64,000 nucleotides of DNA. Origin: Atherinomorus stipes. Taxonomy: Eukaryota; Chordata; Actinopteri; Atheriniformes; Atherinidae. Below, in pieces: positions 11,803-22,865 of the stretch. Every line of letters begins with the position of its first letter. Position 1 is the first letter of the stretch. The stretch lies in NCBI GenBank assembly GCA_023101725.1, contig JALJCO010003910.1, forward strand, positions 62,001-126,000, written 5' to 3'. A program made the position numbers and the translations under genes. The notes beneath the pieces are model-generated. The model did not search any database. It was not told the origin of the DNA and saw only the letters and a program-made list of their open reading frames with translations.

Positions 11803-11829
11803 AAAAAAAAAAAAAAAAAAAAAAAAAAA
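11803..11829. repeat. Poly-A run
   Basis: 27 A bases followed by a CA-rich stretch. Could be a retroelement tail, but no body is recognised upstream. Confidence 0.85.
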
Positions 11830-12552
11830 GACTACACACACATATACACACACATAAACCAAAGCAAGCGACAAAATGATACTGTGTTAGTTGATGTAAG
11901 AGCATGTGTTTGTACCTTTGTTCATTCACATGGAGATAATAAGATAAAAGCTGGAACACTGTGCTGTATATCCGCTCATGCTATGTCTGTGGAAGCTGCA
12001 TGCTAAGTGCTAGTGAGCTAACAGAGGTGGCATTATAGGATGTCACAGGGTTCCACATGCTTTATTACCCATCCATTAGCCTTAGCATTAGTACAGTGAT
12101 TACTGTTAGCTGTTAGCGTTAGCTCCCTGGGCCTTTTTTTCATCCTGTGCATCATTAAAGAGAACAGTCAGCCTCAGTGTGTGTTGGTTTTGGGCTCCAT
12201 GGCAACAGCTGCTCATATACAGTCTACATTTACATTCTTTAAATCCATTTGAGGACTCATCTACTAGAAGATGTATTCCTACAATTCCCAAATGCCTCAA
12301 CAGGAGCCTGATTTCATTTTAGCTGCGACCACCTGATAATTATGTCTTGCCAAACGCAGATCTGTTTGATGTGCAGTTGCTCTCGGAGGCTGAAGGGTAC
12401 AGTCACCACAAAAAGGTTTTCACGCACTCTGTGACATAAGGTGACACATTTTTGCTGCATATGATCTACCACTGTCCCTCATCAAGCGGAACGTGGCAGA
12501 TGCTCTCAGGAGCTCCAATTGATTTGTGCGCAAGTGTGTGTGATTATGCCAG
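11830..12552. other. Non-coding, no gene seen
   Basis: Includes TTAGC-rich sequence near 12075-12125 and several short random ORFs. Nothing recognised. Confidence 0.4.
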
Positions 12553-12592
12553 CCGCACACGCGTGTGCGGGTGTGATGTGTCGCTAGCTAGC
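12553..12592. repeat. Perfect 18-bp palindrome plus GCTAGCTAGC
   Basis: CCGCACACGCGTGTGCGG (12553-12570) is self-complementary, and its inner 14 bp alternate purine and pyrimidine throughout, the pattern that favours Z-DNA. A second palindrome, GCTAGCTAGC, follows at 12583-12592. Seen directly; function unknown. Confidence 0.85.
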
Positions 12593-13984
12593 GGCACAGA
12601 TAATTAGAACACAACTCTTTTGCAGTCCCCGCAGGCCACTGATCCAGCTGCTTTCATCTAATATAGGTCAGCTGTGACAAAGCCCTCAGCATGGACACTG
12701 ATCGGCTCTGCTGGCTCTCGTACAAAAAAGATAAAGTTAAACTCCAACAAAAGCATGCACAACATGGAGAGATATGGTCTCTTACGTGCATGCTAATGGT
12801 GCATACGTGTGGAGCATAGCGTCTACAGATATGCAGCCGGCGTGTGCTATGGCCCCAAATGTGTTCAAACATAAATCACTACAGAAAAATAAATTATTTA
12901 CATTAAAAAATGTTGCCAGATATCGTTGATTCATGTTCATTCAGTTGCTTTGAGATCAATGCCAAATTGGAAATTGCTACAGAATCATTAAATGTGCATC
13001 TAAAACTTGATGATGTAAAACTACAGCAAAATAGAGATATTTATAATATGAAGAAATTATGAAGTGCAAGAAATACAAGCATTCATCTCTTGTGGTTATG
13101 CTATAGAGATGTACTAGAAACAAAACATATTGAATAAAATTGTAGCTTGCAGTGCTGTGATGCTGTGAACAGTCTCCAGAGTAGTGTATGAACTCTTTTC
13201 CGTAATCTATTAGAAATGCATACACATTGTAGCAGATTTATGCACATATAGTTTCAGGACCAGACACTCTTCTTACATACATCCCAGTTTGACTAAATGC
13301 AATCCTCTTTCTGTGTACATACTCAGTGTAGCTTCTTCGTCACCTATAAAGAATTATTTGAAAGGTTAAGTAGATTTGTTTCCTCATGTCTGTTTTGTTT
13401 AATTACAAACAGGATGGTGTAGAAAAACCATGAGCTCTGGACCAGATAACACACTTTCAAATGCTTTTTTTCTTTTTTTTAAAAAAAGTTTAAATGAGAC
13501 TTAGGCTGAAAATATACTTGCTTTTGTATATCATGGCTGTTTCATGTATTTTGTCTTTGTTTGAGGCTTAATTTCTAGACATACTCAATTAATGCCACAA
13601 GTTCACAAGCTGCAGTATGATAAACCATGGATGGTGGTATCCATTTGACCAGAAAAAGGGAAGAGGATGGAAAGTGGAAAAGTTACGTAAAGTTTTGAAG
13701 AGAAGACACAATGCGATTGTCTTAGAAGCCGATTACTGCTGTTGTAATTTTCTACTATGGTCTAAAAAGTTAACCAAAAACTAACCTCCTTTTGTCACCA
13801 TGTTATCACTTTGTTTTCACCTACAAATTTAGCAACTCTATCGGGTCTGAGTTCTCACGTGCCACGTGTGGAATCCTCAAATCCTCCATAGTACAAAAAA
13901 GTATGTGAACAATTATGCTTTTAACAGAGCATAACAGAGCCGGTCGCCTTCACAAATGTGAGGTTACAAAAGTAAATATGTTTT
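12593..13984. other. Non-coding, no gene seen
   Basis: AT-rich non-coding DNA. An A/T-only palindromic patch TTTTTTTTAAAAAAA lies near 13474-13488. Confidence 0.4.
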
Positions 13985-14345
13985 AAGTCTTAGGATGCAT
14001 TCACACCAGCCTTTCTAAACAACAATGGAGGTATTTGATGATATTGAGGTGTTACTGCTGTTGTTGTTTTCTCTGTGGCTTGTAGTCACCAAAAACAGAG
14101 CCAGATATTTTTAGAAGAGGCGAGGCGAAACACGGATGACGTGTATGACAGCAATTTCCTTTGACTAATCAGTGGACAGCCGCCAGTTACGTCACATTTT
14201 GTGTAGGTTCAGCACGGCTAGAGCTAGTTCTGAAACGTGTGCGAAAAATCGTAACGGGTCGTAATTGGTTTTCCCAGAGGAAACACAAATAAAGCGTGCC
14301 GTGTGGAAGGGTTACGAAAATGTGCAGTGGAAAAGACCCATAAGT
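13985..14345. repeat. Possible dispersed-repeat remnant
   Basis: Begins with GGATGCATTCACACCAGCC, a phrase resembling the ends of common fish MITEs, and is more CG-rich than its flanks (several CG dinucleotides and ACGTCA motifs). It ends near GCAGTGGAAAAGACCC. No symmetric end or duplication was found, so the call is tentative. Confidence 0.3.
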
Positions 14346-14359
14346 GCTGCCTGAAGGGG

Positions 14360-14470
14360 AAAAAAAAAATATATATATATATATAGGCCTAATTTTTTTA
14401 AATGCCTTTTATTACTGGTTTGCATTTTAATTTTACAGTGACAATAAAGGACATTCTGATTCTGATGTTG
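14360..14470 (+). repeat. Short AT run and LINE-tail-like end
   Basis: After an A run and (AT)8 at about 14361-14384, the phrase TGACAATAAAGGACATTCTG followed by ATTCTGATG resembles the 3' tails of fish non-LTR retrotransposons. No coding body is upstream, so at best this is a severely 5'-truncated copy. Confidence 0.3.
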
Positions 14471-14820
14471 CAATATTTGTCTTTATAAATACTATTTAAG
14501 GTGATAGCTACAAGTTTAATTCCTCCCCTCCAGTAGGTGGCATACTAACACTCGCTTACTCCATTAGCATTAGCAACATTACAGAACCAGCTAACTGTTA
14601 ATTAGCATGAACAAACATTTAACTTACATGTCCAGAAGGAAAGCAGCAATCTCCACAGATCTTATGAGCCCATTTGTGACATTCACCCTCCTCCTGCTTT
14701 GTTTTTGTCCACTTGAATTTGAGAAGTAAGGCAAGGAAGATGCTATTTCTACACATAGCAATTGAGCTAGCAACTTAGGAGCTAATGCTTCCTCCCAACG
14801 TTGGCACGGTAATCACATGT

Positions 14821-14885
14821 AAATAAATAATAGTAATAATAATAAATAAATAAATGAATGCATAAATAAATAAATAAATGAATAT
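14821..14885. repeat. (AAAT)n / (AAT)n microsatellite
   Basis: About 65 bp of imperfect AAAT, AAT and AATG units, seen directly. Confidence 0.85.
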
Positions 14886-14993
14886 TTTTTGGGACCCAAC
14901 AAAATTGATAGAACAACTATTTATATGTTTTAAATTTAATTCGGGGCAAAATTGATGCTTTCATACTGCACCCCTCTAGAAGTTCGGTGGATG

Positions 14994-15014
14994 TTTTTTT
15001 TTTTTTTTTTTTTT
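14994..15014. repeat. Poly-T run
   Basis: 21 T bases. Could be the A-tail of a minus-strand retroelement. Nothing else supports that. Confidence 0.85.
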
Positions 15015-15176
15015 CCAAAAAAGTGTTTATCACCACTAATTTCTTAAAATTACTCACAAACTTCCAACAAATTTCCAAGTGGTCTAACAAGTATGTAGAT
15101 TTTCTTGTTTGCAAAATGACTGAAAACTACCATGTCTCACCTCAAGATTTTATTCCCCCCCACTTTCCTTAAACAC

Positions 15177-15768
15177 TTAGGGCGCATTCAGAAAGCATAG
15201 TCTGTGAGTCTCGGTCAGGTTGGGGACTCGGTTCGGTTGGGGGCGGGGGTGGTCTACCGGACCGAGATCGCGTTCACGTTGCACTGTTGCCAAACAAGCC
15301 AAACGGGCCAAGAATGAGAATCTCAGGTGGCGCTGCTCTCGGATTCACTGTAGGTGAGGAGAAGACGCACGTACAAGAAGGTTCTCACAACTTCTGTTTC
15401 CTCCACAAGAGGAGCTGGATATGCTTTCATCAGATCAAATGTCGATTAAAGCTTTTACTTCCTCCCAACTCCACGTCTGACAACAGGCCATCTTTTTAAG
15501 CACTGCAGTCCCTCACGTGTGTTTGTTGTCGTAGCGTTTACCCACGTTGTCCAACGTTTGACCCACAATGCCAATGCAATTTGTAGTCCACTTCCTGTCT
15601 TTGGCTCACTTGAATCGGACCGAGACCTGCGTTTGCAGGTGGACCGAGTCCGGTTGTTTGTTCCGGATCAGAGTCCGATTGCGCATTCACAACTCCCCTA
15701 AACGAAGCGGACTTTCCAAGCAAACGGACTCTTATTCGAATCAAAACAGATTTGTGAATGCGCCCTTA
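15177..15768. mobile_element. MITE with TAGGGCGCATTCA ends
   Basis: Left end TTAGGGCGCATTCA, right end TGAATGCGCCCTTA: 13 of 14 positions are complementary. The interior is much more GC- and CpG-rich than the flanks. It carries repeated ACCGAG/CGGACT phrases in both orientations, so the element is internally palindromic. No transposase. The bases flanking the ends do not form an 8-bp duplication; a TTAA lies on both sides (15169-15172 and 15766-15769), but not symmetrically. Confidence 0.6.
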
Positions 15769-16041
15769 AAATTGATAAACATGACATTGGCTTTAGCAGA
15801 GGACAGTGCTCTGAATAGTATTTATTTCACCACTGAATTCCTATTTACCATTTGATTGGCTTATTTGTGAGTTTGCTGTGTTTCTTGTCTTTATTTCAGC
15901 ATAGCTCCAGGCGTGAACTGACTTTAATGTTTGTTTCTTTGAAAGTAATTGTGAAACTCAAAGCTCTCCTCTGCATAACCTCTAAATATGCAGACAGATC
16001 CACAACTCAGCTTTAAACCTTCATTATCCTCATAAACACAG

Positions 16042-16161
16042 GCTGATCCACAGAGGCAGAGGAAGTTGTGCCTGAACTATTTCTGCCGGCATGACCTTCA
16101 GCTGAACTTGGGAATGGATGACAGATTGTTGCATAGGAAGGACAGCATGAAGGATGTTCAG
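16042..16161 (+). CDS. Candidate internal coding exon, 40 codons, unknown protein
   Basis: A 120-bp segment flanked by an acceptor-like end (CATAAACACAG, preceded by a moderately pyrimidine-rich stretch) and an ideal donor (TTCAG then GTAAGTC). One frame is open throughout, phase 0 to phase 0, beginning ADPQRQRKLCLNYFC and ending HRKDSMKDVQ. The other two plus frames have stops. The peptide is basic and hydrophilic, and I do not recognise it. Against it: a random 120-bp stretch has an open frame fairly often, the acceptor is only moderate, and no neighbouring exons are identified. If real, it belongs to a gene with introns of many kilobases. Confidence 0.25.
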
Positions 16162-17230
16162 GTAAGTCAAAGGTCAGAGCTGAGATTCACTAAGAACTGA
16201 AGTATAATAGTAAAGTATTATTTCCTAGTTTGAATTATTGGGATTTTTTAAGTTAGTAGACTTGGACTATGACAACAAACCAGATCTGTAGTTAGGTTTA
16301 GGGACTAAATTATCACATAACAGCAATAATTTTTTAGTCCATTGTGTATCAATTTAAAAAGATCCATGAAACTAAAAAAATCGTGAATTCAACACTTTTG
16401 CTTTTGCAAAAAGAAAAAAAAAGTCACAGATGGTTAGAGATAATGGAAGAGCAGCAGGGATGGGAAGGGGGTCATGATGGAAAAGAAACACGTCTTCCTC
16501 TGTCTTGCACTGCATTTTATTGACCTTCCAAAGGCTTTATTTATGGACAGTCAACACTGATGCAAAGACCACAACTAAAGCGACTTCATCTCCTCAGGTG
16601 TTGTATCTAACCTATTATATTGATGACCAACTCCAGAGAAAAGCATCATTATCTTCTGTCGCCCTACAGTGGTCTTACTAATGGAGTAATAATTGGTGCA
16701 AATTACAAAGTGAACAAGTTGTGGCGTAGCCTTTGGGATGGAGAGATTAAGAAGCCTACGCTATGTCGCATTGCAGGAGAGCTGTGCATTCTCTTGACTT
16801 GACAAATCACCTCTTTTCTTCCTCATTGGGCCTGTCTTTATTTTTCCAAGCAAGTGGGGTCATGCAGGGCTTTAAACAACTGCGGCAGTTTATGCAAATA
16901 CAATCAATATTTGATTTTCCCTTTTTCTGCTCGCTCTCTCTCTTTCACTTCCTCTCTTCATCTCCTGGGCAAACAAGGGACTGCAGTAAAGGCATTAATT
17001 AGGGGCAGACATGCACCAACGGCTCCCCACTGGGCTATGCAGTGAGGCCAGTTCATCGCAGGTCAACAGAGGACAGGTTAGACCTGACTGATACAAAACA
17101 TGACACAGCAAGAGACCGGAGAAACGGCAGTGGCCGCACAGCAAACCCCAACGGCCCTGCATGACTTTAATAACCCCAGAACTAGCTCGTATTGATCCTG
17201 AAAGAAAAGGACATAGCAGTACTAATGATA
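16162..17230. other. Non-coding, no gene seen
   Basis: Sequence at 16860-17180 is more complex and GC-richer than average (around GCATTAATTAGGGGCAGAC). It could be a conserved non-coding element, but this cannot be judged from one sequence. Confidence 0.35.
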
Positions 17231-17455
17231 CAGCCTATATTAATACACACTTATTGGCCACTTTTTTCGGTACATTTTGGGCTTGACCTTTTGTTTTCAG
17301 AACTGCCTCAATTCTTCATGGTGTAGTTTCAACATCCCAAAAGTGAAATGTGGAGACTGGAGGCCACTGTAGTTAAATTAACTTGTGTTCAAAAGACTGG
17401 TTTGAAATAATTTGAGCTTTGTGACACTATTCATTGTCTTGCTGAAAGCAGCCGG

Positions 17456-17463
17456 GCGTGCAC
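17456..17463. repeat. Target-site duplication, left copy
   Basis: GCGTGCAC, identical to 17886-17893. The 8-bp length is the hAT hallmark. Confidence 0.9.
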
Positions 17464-17885
17464 TAGGGATGGGCGATATGGACTAAAAAATATATCGCGA
17501 TAATTTCTCTTATTTATCACGGTAAGTGACGATAAAAACTATCAACAAAATATTTTGTATTATAAATCTGTCACTAAATTCTGTCTTGAAAGCCCTACAA
17601 CATACTAGAAGCCACTAAACTATATCAATTAAGTTCAAGTAGTGCACCTGTATTGCAAAACTGTAGTGACACCAAGCAAACAAGTCTGAAATATGAGACC
17701 AAATTCTACATTTATTCAAACGATGCAAACAGCAAAACTAACTGGGCTTATAAAAACAAAGTGGTGCAACTGCAAACACAACCTGATAAATTGTCATCTC
17801 ACGATAAAAACGATAAATTCAAATTGTTATTGTGGGGAATTTCTCTGACGATATATCGCACACGATAAAATATCTCCCATCCCTA
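17464..17885. mobile_element. Non-autonomous hAT element (TAGGGATGGGCGATAT family)
   Basis: 422 bp. Left end TAGGGATGGGCGATATGG; the right end inverted reads TAGGGATGGGAGATAT. Subterminal TATATCGCGATA/CGATATATCG motifs are also inverted. The interior is AT-rich with no transposase ORF, so mobilisation would need a hAT transposase from elsewhere. It is flanked by a perfect 8-bp duplication GCGTGCAC and lies inside an older Tc1 remnant, so it is the younger of the two. Confidence 0.9.
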
Positions 17886-17893
17886 GCGTGCAC
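17886..17893. repeat. Target-site duplication, right copy
   Basis: GCGTGCAC, identical to 17456-17463. Confidence 0.9.
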
Positions 17894-17942
17894 TCTGGTC
17901 AGCAACAAGGTAAACTGTGATGCTGAGGACCTGCAAGACCAG

Positions 17943-18403
17943 GGGTCTCATTTATAAAACTGTGCAGAGGATCCTTACTAGAAGTGTACGTGTTCCAAGA
18001 ACCCAAAGTTTGCATGTTTGAAAAAATATTCAGCTTTATAAAACCGAACGTGCGCACAGATCCGAGCTATTTCCCCTTATGAATAAAGCACACTTGCTGG
18101 GAGAAGCAGTTATAACCATTATGGCCTCTTAAAGTTTTGTATTTTTTGTTTTTAACTGTTCAATATCCTGGTCAGACGTAACAGCACTCAAGTCAGATAA
18201 CATGATTTTTTTTTTTTTTTTAAACCAAATAGAGAGCTGCAGTTGGCAGATTTGATCCACTTTAGCATAATTAAAGGAACTAGGGACAGGAATTGTGAAA
18301 TAATACACATGCATGTCCAGTTTTCTATTACAAATGGGTGATGAAGCGTTAAAAAGCAAAAAGAACGAGCCCACCCACATCTCTGTGCCGTGAATAGACT
18401 GTG
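17943..18403. mobile_element. MITE left part (GGGGTCTCATTTATAAAA family)
   Basis: Begins GGGGTCTCATTTATAAAACT and continues with TTTATAAAACCGAACGTGCG, a phrase set I associate with a widespread fish MITE. Its other half probably continues after the inserted element (19252 to about 19610, CTTATATACACATAAATC). Its right terminus was not found. Confidence 0.4.
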
Positions 18404-18411
18404 TCCTGCAT

Positions 18412-19243
18412 TAGAGCCCTGCACTGGAGCCCCAAGCCCGCGGGCCAGTGACCATATCATTCCCTCAGGCCCGGGCCGGGCTCGGGCTCTCCTTTTTTAA
18501 AAACCCGCTAATTAGAGAGATGTGTGCGGTGTTTGTGTTTAACCAATTTAAATGGCTACACTTGAACGCAGCAGCCGCTTTTCCTTTCTCCCCCTCCCGT
18601 CGCTGACGTCCCTCCCGCGCAGGTAAGACAAGCTGCTTGTTATAAGATTGATAGTTCTGCTGCTCCTAGTTGTTGTCTTTATTAAGATAAAGAAGAAAAT
18701 ATTTCTGATAAGCTTTGGTACGTTTATCGTAATAACAGACACTGAGATACGATTTAAGTGCGCTGGCTATTGTATCTTATGGCAGCAATATGTAGGTCAA
18801 ATTTCCGTGCGCTGTTGCAGTTGCATCGCTGAGTCATTTAAAAAAAACAAAATTATAAATTAAACGTCAGCCAGAATGTTTCATATCATGTTAATATTGA
18901 AAGGGAACAAAATATACCCACTTGTGCCATAAAAGTTCTCAGATAAGATTGGAGGTGTACCTGTAACTGCACACTTACGCACCAATTCTCATTAATAAAA
19001 TAATGCAGTCATTAAGTTAAATAAATTCATTAACTTTATTTTAATCATAAATATAATGAAAATAGCGCAATATCACGCCAAGATCCCCAATGAGCATGTT
19101 TTAATGACAGCCTGGTTTAAGGAGAAAAAAAAAGTCGGGCTTTATTCGGGTTTGGGCCTGAGAACTTTGAAAATCTGTCGGGCTCCATCCCTTCGGGCCA
19201 GGGCCGGACTCGGGCTCAGATATTAGACCCGTGCAGGGCACTA
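18412..19243. mobile_element. Non-autonomous hAT element (TAGNGCCCTGCAC family)
   Basis: 832 bp. Left end TAGAGCCCTGCACTGG; the right end inverted reads TAGTGCCCTGCACGGG (12 of the first 13 match). Both subterminal regions are GC-rich (CCCGGGCCGGGCTCGGGC on the left, GGGCCGGACTCGGGC on the right), unlike the AT-rich middle. The perfect duplication TCCTGCAT stands at 18404-18411 and 19244-19251. No transposase ORF. Confidence 0.9.
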
Positions 19244-20790
19244 TCCTGCATAATGTGCTGCAATTCGGTGGCCAAATTTCCCGTGCACTCCTACGGATGT
19301 GACGTCAATTGATGCTGCATATGCATCCCAGACGGCTTCAATGCAGGAAGCAGATGATCGAGGTGGATTCAGACACTGTAAGGGATACTTATGGATTCTT
19401 CTGCCATCACCAAATGACCCAGATCTACTGAAAGGCCACTGAAAAAAGGCTCTACGAAGAAAAAAGACTTCATCAGCGAAGTAAACAATGTTATAGTATC
19501 AGTTTGTGCACAATCCTGTGTCGGCTTTGGTGGCTGCAGTAACTGTACCGCCAGTACCAGTCGCGTCACTCGCAAGCCTCATTTCTTATATACACATAAA
19601 TCAGAAAATACGAGGGAATCTCTGAACTAATAAGGTGAGGTGCCAGCATCGAATGTCCATGTTTTTGAAAGCAGACACAAACCACTGCACAGGCTCATGG
19701 ATACCTGAAACACTCCTGAACTTTCTGCATTAAATTTCAAACATACAGAATTAGAAAAGCACGGCTCTGCTGAAATAAGAGCAAATAATACACAACACCT
19801 CTGGGATGTATCTTTTTCATGCAGTTCCACTAAAACAAAACAATAATAAACATGATCTTGTCATTTAGATTTGAAGAGGTATATATTTTTTCTTAAACAA
19901 TAAAATACCCACATCTCAAAATTGAAACAGTTTTTGTGCTATTTTGACTTAAATGTATGATATAAATGACTTTCATTAAATCGTTACATTTTATACTTGC
20001 AAATGCAAACAAATGCATTCCCCAGTGACCCGGCTCATGATGCTAAATCTGTAACGAACAGGAAATATGGAGAAGCAAATATGCGTAATGTTTAAGTTAT
20101 TTTTGTCCAACTTCTGAGCTTTTGTCAGAGGCACTGTAGTTTCATCTTCTCAACTTTAAGGCTACTAAACCCAAGAGTCTGAAAGATTAGTTCCATTTGC
20201 GAACCAGTGTCCTACATTTAGGACATAGCACATAGATTTTTAATAACTTCTTAAGGATTTCCAGAGGATTAGCTTCAGACAACCCAGGCAACTTCTTTAA
20301 CACCAGTCATTTCCAATTAGATCCTATTAACAGAACACTGACTTCAGCTCTGCAAACACTATCTTTATCCTATTTCTATCCGTCCACCCTATAGGGGGAA
20401 ATATGTTAGCTTAAAGAGGAAAAATGAACATTTGCATGCATGTCTGTAGATAGAGTGCTGGATTTCTTTACTCAAGTACACACTGTGAAGTGTATGAATC
20501 TTAAAAGTGTGTACTTTCAGTAGAATATAAGGGTAAGAATAATACTCAGAACATACTTCCTGTCAGAATCATGCTATTAACAGCAGATCACGCACACTTT
20601 TGATCCACCGTCTGCAGCACAGCATCTGATTAAGCTGTGAGAAAAACGACAGAGGTTTTGAGCCTGCATGGGTGCGGCAGACTCAAGATATGGTGAGAAG
20701 GACTGCTGACTTTTCCCTCAAGATGGAAGAAAGCAGATGTAGATGTAAAGGAATGGATGACGAAATGGAATGAAAGAAAAAAATGCTTTA
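19244..20790. other. TSD, right half of older MITE, then non-coding DNA
   Basis: TCCTGCAT at 19244-19251 is the right target duplication of the preceding hAT element. Sequence to about 19610 probably belongs to the interrupted MITE. The rest is ordinary non-coding DNA with no gene seen. Confidence 0.5.
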
Positions 20791-21808
20791 AAGCAGTAGT
20801 TTCCAAAGGAAGGCAGGGCTTAGGCCAGGGGAGGGGGGGTCTGATGACCAGGGAGAAAATGAAAATAAATGTTAAGTAGAATGTAACTGGAGAAAATAAG
20901 AAAAACTATAAAAATTTACATTTACCATCAGACAAAATCCATTAGTTTCCTCTTCTTCAGAACAGAGATAAGAATTGTTGCTGGGAATGTATGCACCAGG
21001 AGAATAAAGTTTTTTGCTTTTTTATTATTTTCACAAATCATTTGCAACTGAAACATAAACTCATATTGTCACAGACAAGTTCATCTTTTTTTGGAACTTG
21101 TGATCTTGTACAGTATACATCAGCTGTGGTGGAGAAAATTTTACCTTCCAACCATTGCGTCCAACTCATGAATTGTTTGACTTGAAGTATATTTCACACA
21201 CTTTGAACATACTGGGCACAATTTTTTTTCAATTTGTTTTTTTAAAAACATGATTCGGAATACTGATTCGTCTGACCTCACCATCTACACATGTCCACTT
21301 TGTGTTGGTCCATCCCCAAGGTCTCCTCTTCTGGACATCTGTTAATGCACCTCTATAATTTCTTGCATGACCCGTGTTCCCAAAAGCAATCCTTTATCCC
21401 AGTAGAAATATCAGAAACGAATAAATGAAGGTTCTGCATGCAGTGCCATCTAAGGGCATGGAGCTCATTTATCTGCTGACAAAGTTTCAATCATCTGCCC
21501 ATCATGGCACCTTAAAGACACAGAATTTAATGGGAATGACTTTTTTCCTCCAAACAATATGATTACAATAACTTTTTAAAGTACCTCAGTTAATTTATCC
21601 CCCTCGATCTTTTGAGGGGCTTTCATAAATAAGTATTTTACTAAAGCCTAATCACAATCGCGTCCCAGTGAAAGCATGTTTGTATGAGTTAATTATAAAT
21701 ACATGGTTGATGCCATCGTCAAATGTGAGAGCTGAAAGGGGACAAACTTTTTAGCCAAACGCGTTTTAGCTGAGAAAAAAAGTAAAGACTTTCAGGATAA
21801 GTATGAAT
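20791..21808. other. Non-coding; short AGCAGTAGTTTCCAAAG fragment
   Basis: At 20793-20810, AGCAGTAGTTTCCAAAG followed by a G-rich stretch is the typical start of a vertebrate hAT-type MITE (compare GCAGTGGTTCCCAAA near 34358). The matching right end was not found. The rest shows no gene. The last 8 bases (21801-21808, GTATGAAT) are the left target duplication of the next element. Confidence 0.35.
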
Positions 21809-22253
21809 TAGAGATGCACCGATCCGATACCTGGAAATCGGCTCCGATACTGACTAATTTTCTTGATGGGTATTGGATAAATAGTGCCAATCCAGCATTC
21901 ATTATTATACACGACAATACAGTTACAGCAATTTAGTCTCCTCAATTCTGTTTGCATCACCGGTAACGTCATTACGCAGAGCAGAGAAGTGTTATTTCTT
22001 TTTGTTGCTAATATAAACTTTGACATTTGTTAATAAATATTAAGTACATTTATGTCTGTGTAAATTTTGGAACTTGTTTTGTTTTAACAGGATTAATGTT
22101 TATGTCAAACCTGATGACTTCACTTACTAATGGCAAAGTTTATGGTTCATTCATTCAACAGTACTATCAGATTGGTATCGGGTATCAGCCAATACGCTCA
22201 GCCCAGGTATCAGCATCGGATTGGAACCAAAAAACTGGATCTGTGCATCTCTC
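21809..22253. mobile_element. Non-autonomous hAT MITE (GAGATGCACCGATCC ends)
   Basis: 445 bp. Left end TAGAGATGCACCGATCCGAT; the right end inverted reads GAGAGATGCACAGATCC. Subterminal GGCTCCGATAC/GTATCAGCATCGG motifs are inverted too. Flanks GTATGAAT (21801-21808) and GTATGAGG (22254-22261) agree at 6 of 8 positions, consistent with an ageing 8-bp hAT duplication. AT-rich interior, no transposase. Confidence 0.8.
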
Positions 22254-22394
22254 GTATGAGGATCACTTTGGGATAATGAAGCTGTAGATCTAAATCTCTA
22301 CCAAATCACATACGTGAACTTTTCAAAGATTAATTCGGTAAAATTATGGAGGTTTTAGAACAAAGGGGAGGTCTCAAAAATGGCCATTATGTCA

Positions 22395-22865
22395 TTGTTT
22401 GACATAATTTTGTGCCATCAGTTCTAAAGGCCCCCCACTGAAGTACTAAAGGTTTTAAACAATTAATTTTGTGATGGCCCATGGATGGTCCACCATGTTT
22501 TTTCTTGCTTTGCTCTGATTGACTGATTAGTGGTGAATGGCTGCACCTGTAAGGGGAGTGGCCAAACTTATAAAAACCTGCTCAGGCAGATCTGTGGGTG
22601 ACTCTCCCTGCCTCTGCTTGGTAAGCCATTCAGCACCACACAGTTATGGTCTCTTTTAGGTTGTTTTTGCATCTTAATTCAACATTGCACACACATTTAC
22701 CATACACCCATTCATAGCACTTCACTACAGATGTACAAGTCCATACCCCATTTTAGTTTATTTTGTTATGTTTTGATTATATTTTGGAATAAATATTAAT
22801 TGGGAAACTTAAGTGCATGGTGTGGACTCCTCTCTTTGTTACCGCTTTGAGCCAGGTTGGTAACA
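22395..22865 (+). mobile_element. Possible solo LTR
   Basis: A region with LTR-like organisation: a TATA box (TATAAAAA, 22569-22576) preceded by GGGGAGTGGCCAAAC, a transcribed-looking segment, a polyadenylation signal (AATAAA, 22788-22793), and an end GAGCCAGGTTGGTAACA as seen in several fish LTR retrotransposons. The 5' limit is uncertain and no flanking duplication or second LTR was found. A MITE or a chance combination remains possible. Confidence 0.35.

Larger units (their letters stand above)
17236..17945 (-). pseudogene. Tc1-like transposon remnant (minus strand), split by a hAT element
   Basis: The end ACTTATTGGCCACTTTTTTC and the following text (AGAACTGCCTCAATTCTTCA, then TTTGAGCTTTGTGACAC) match the inverse of the 3' part of a Tc1-like transposon that I know from many fish genomes. 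The transposase is highly degenerate and internally deleted. Reading resumes after 17893 with GTCAGCAACAAGG, as expected on the other side of the insertion at 17464-17885. Tc1/mariner transposases are DD34E enzymes; no intact catalytic triad remains here. Confidence 0.6.

Noticed and set aside
14821..14885. Tandem array suggestive of CRISPR or a satellite
   Set aside because: Just AAAT/AAT microsatellite units with no spacers. No CRISPR-like array exists anywhere in the window.
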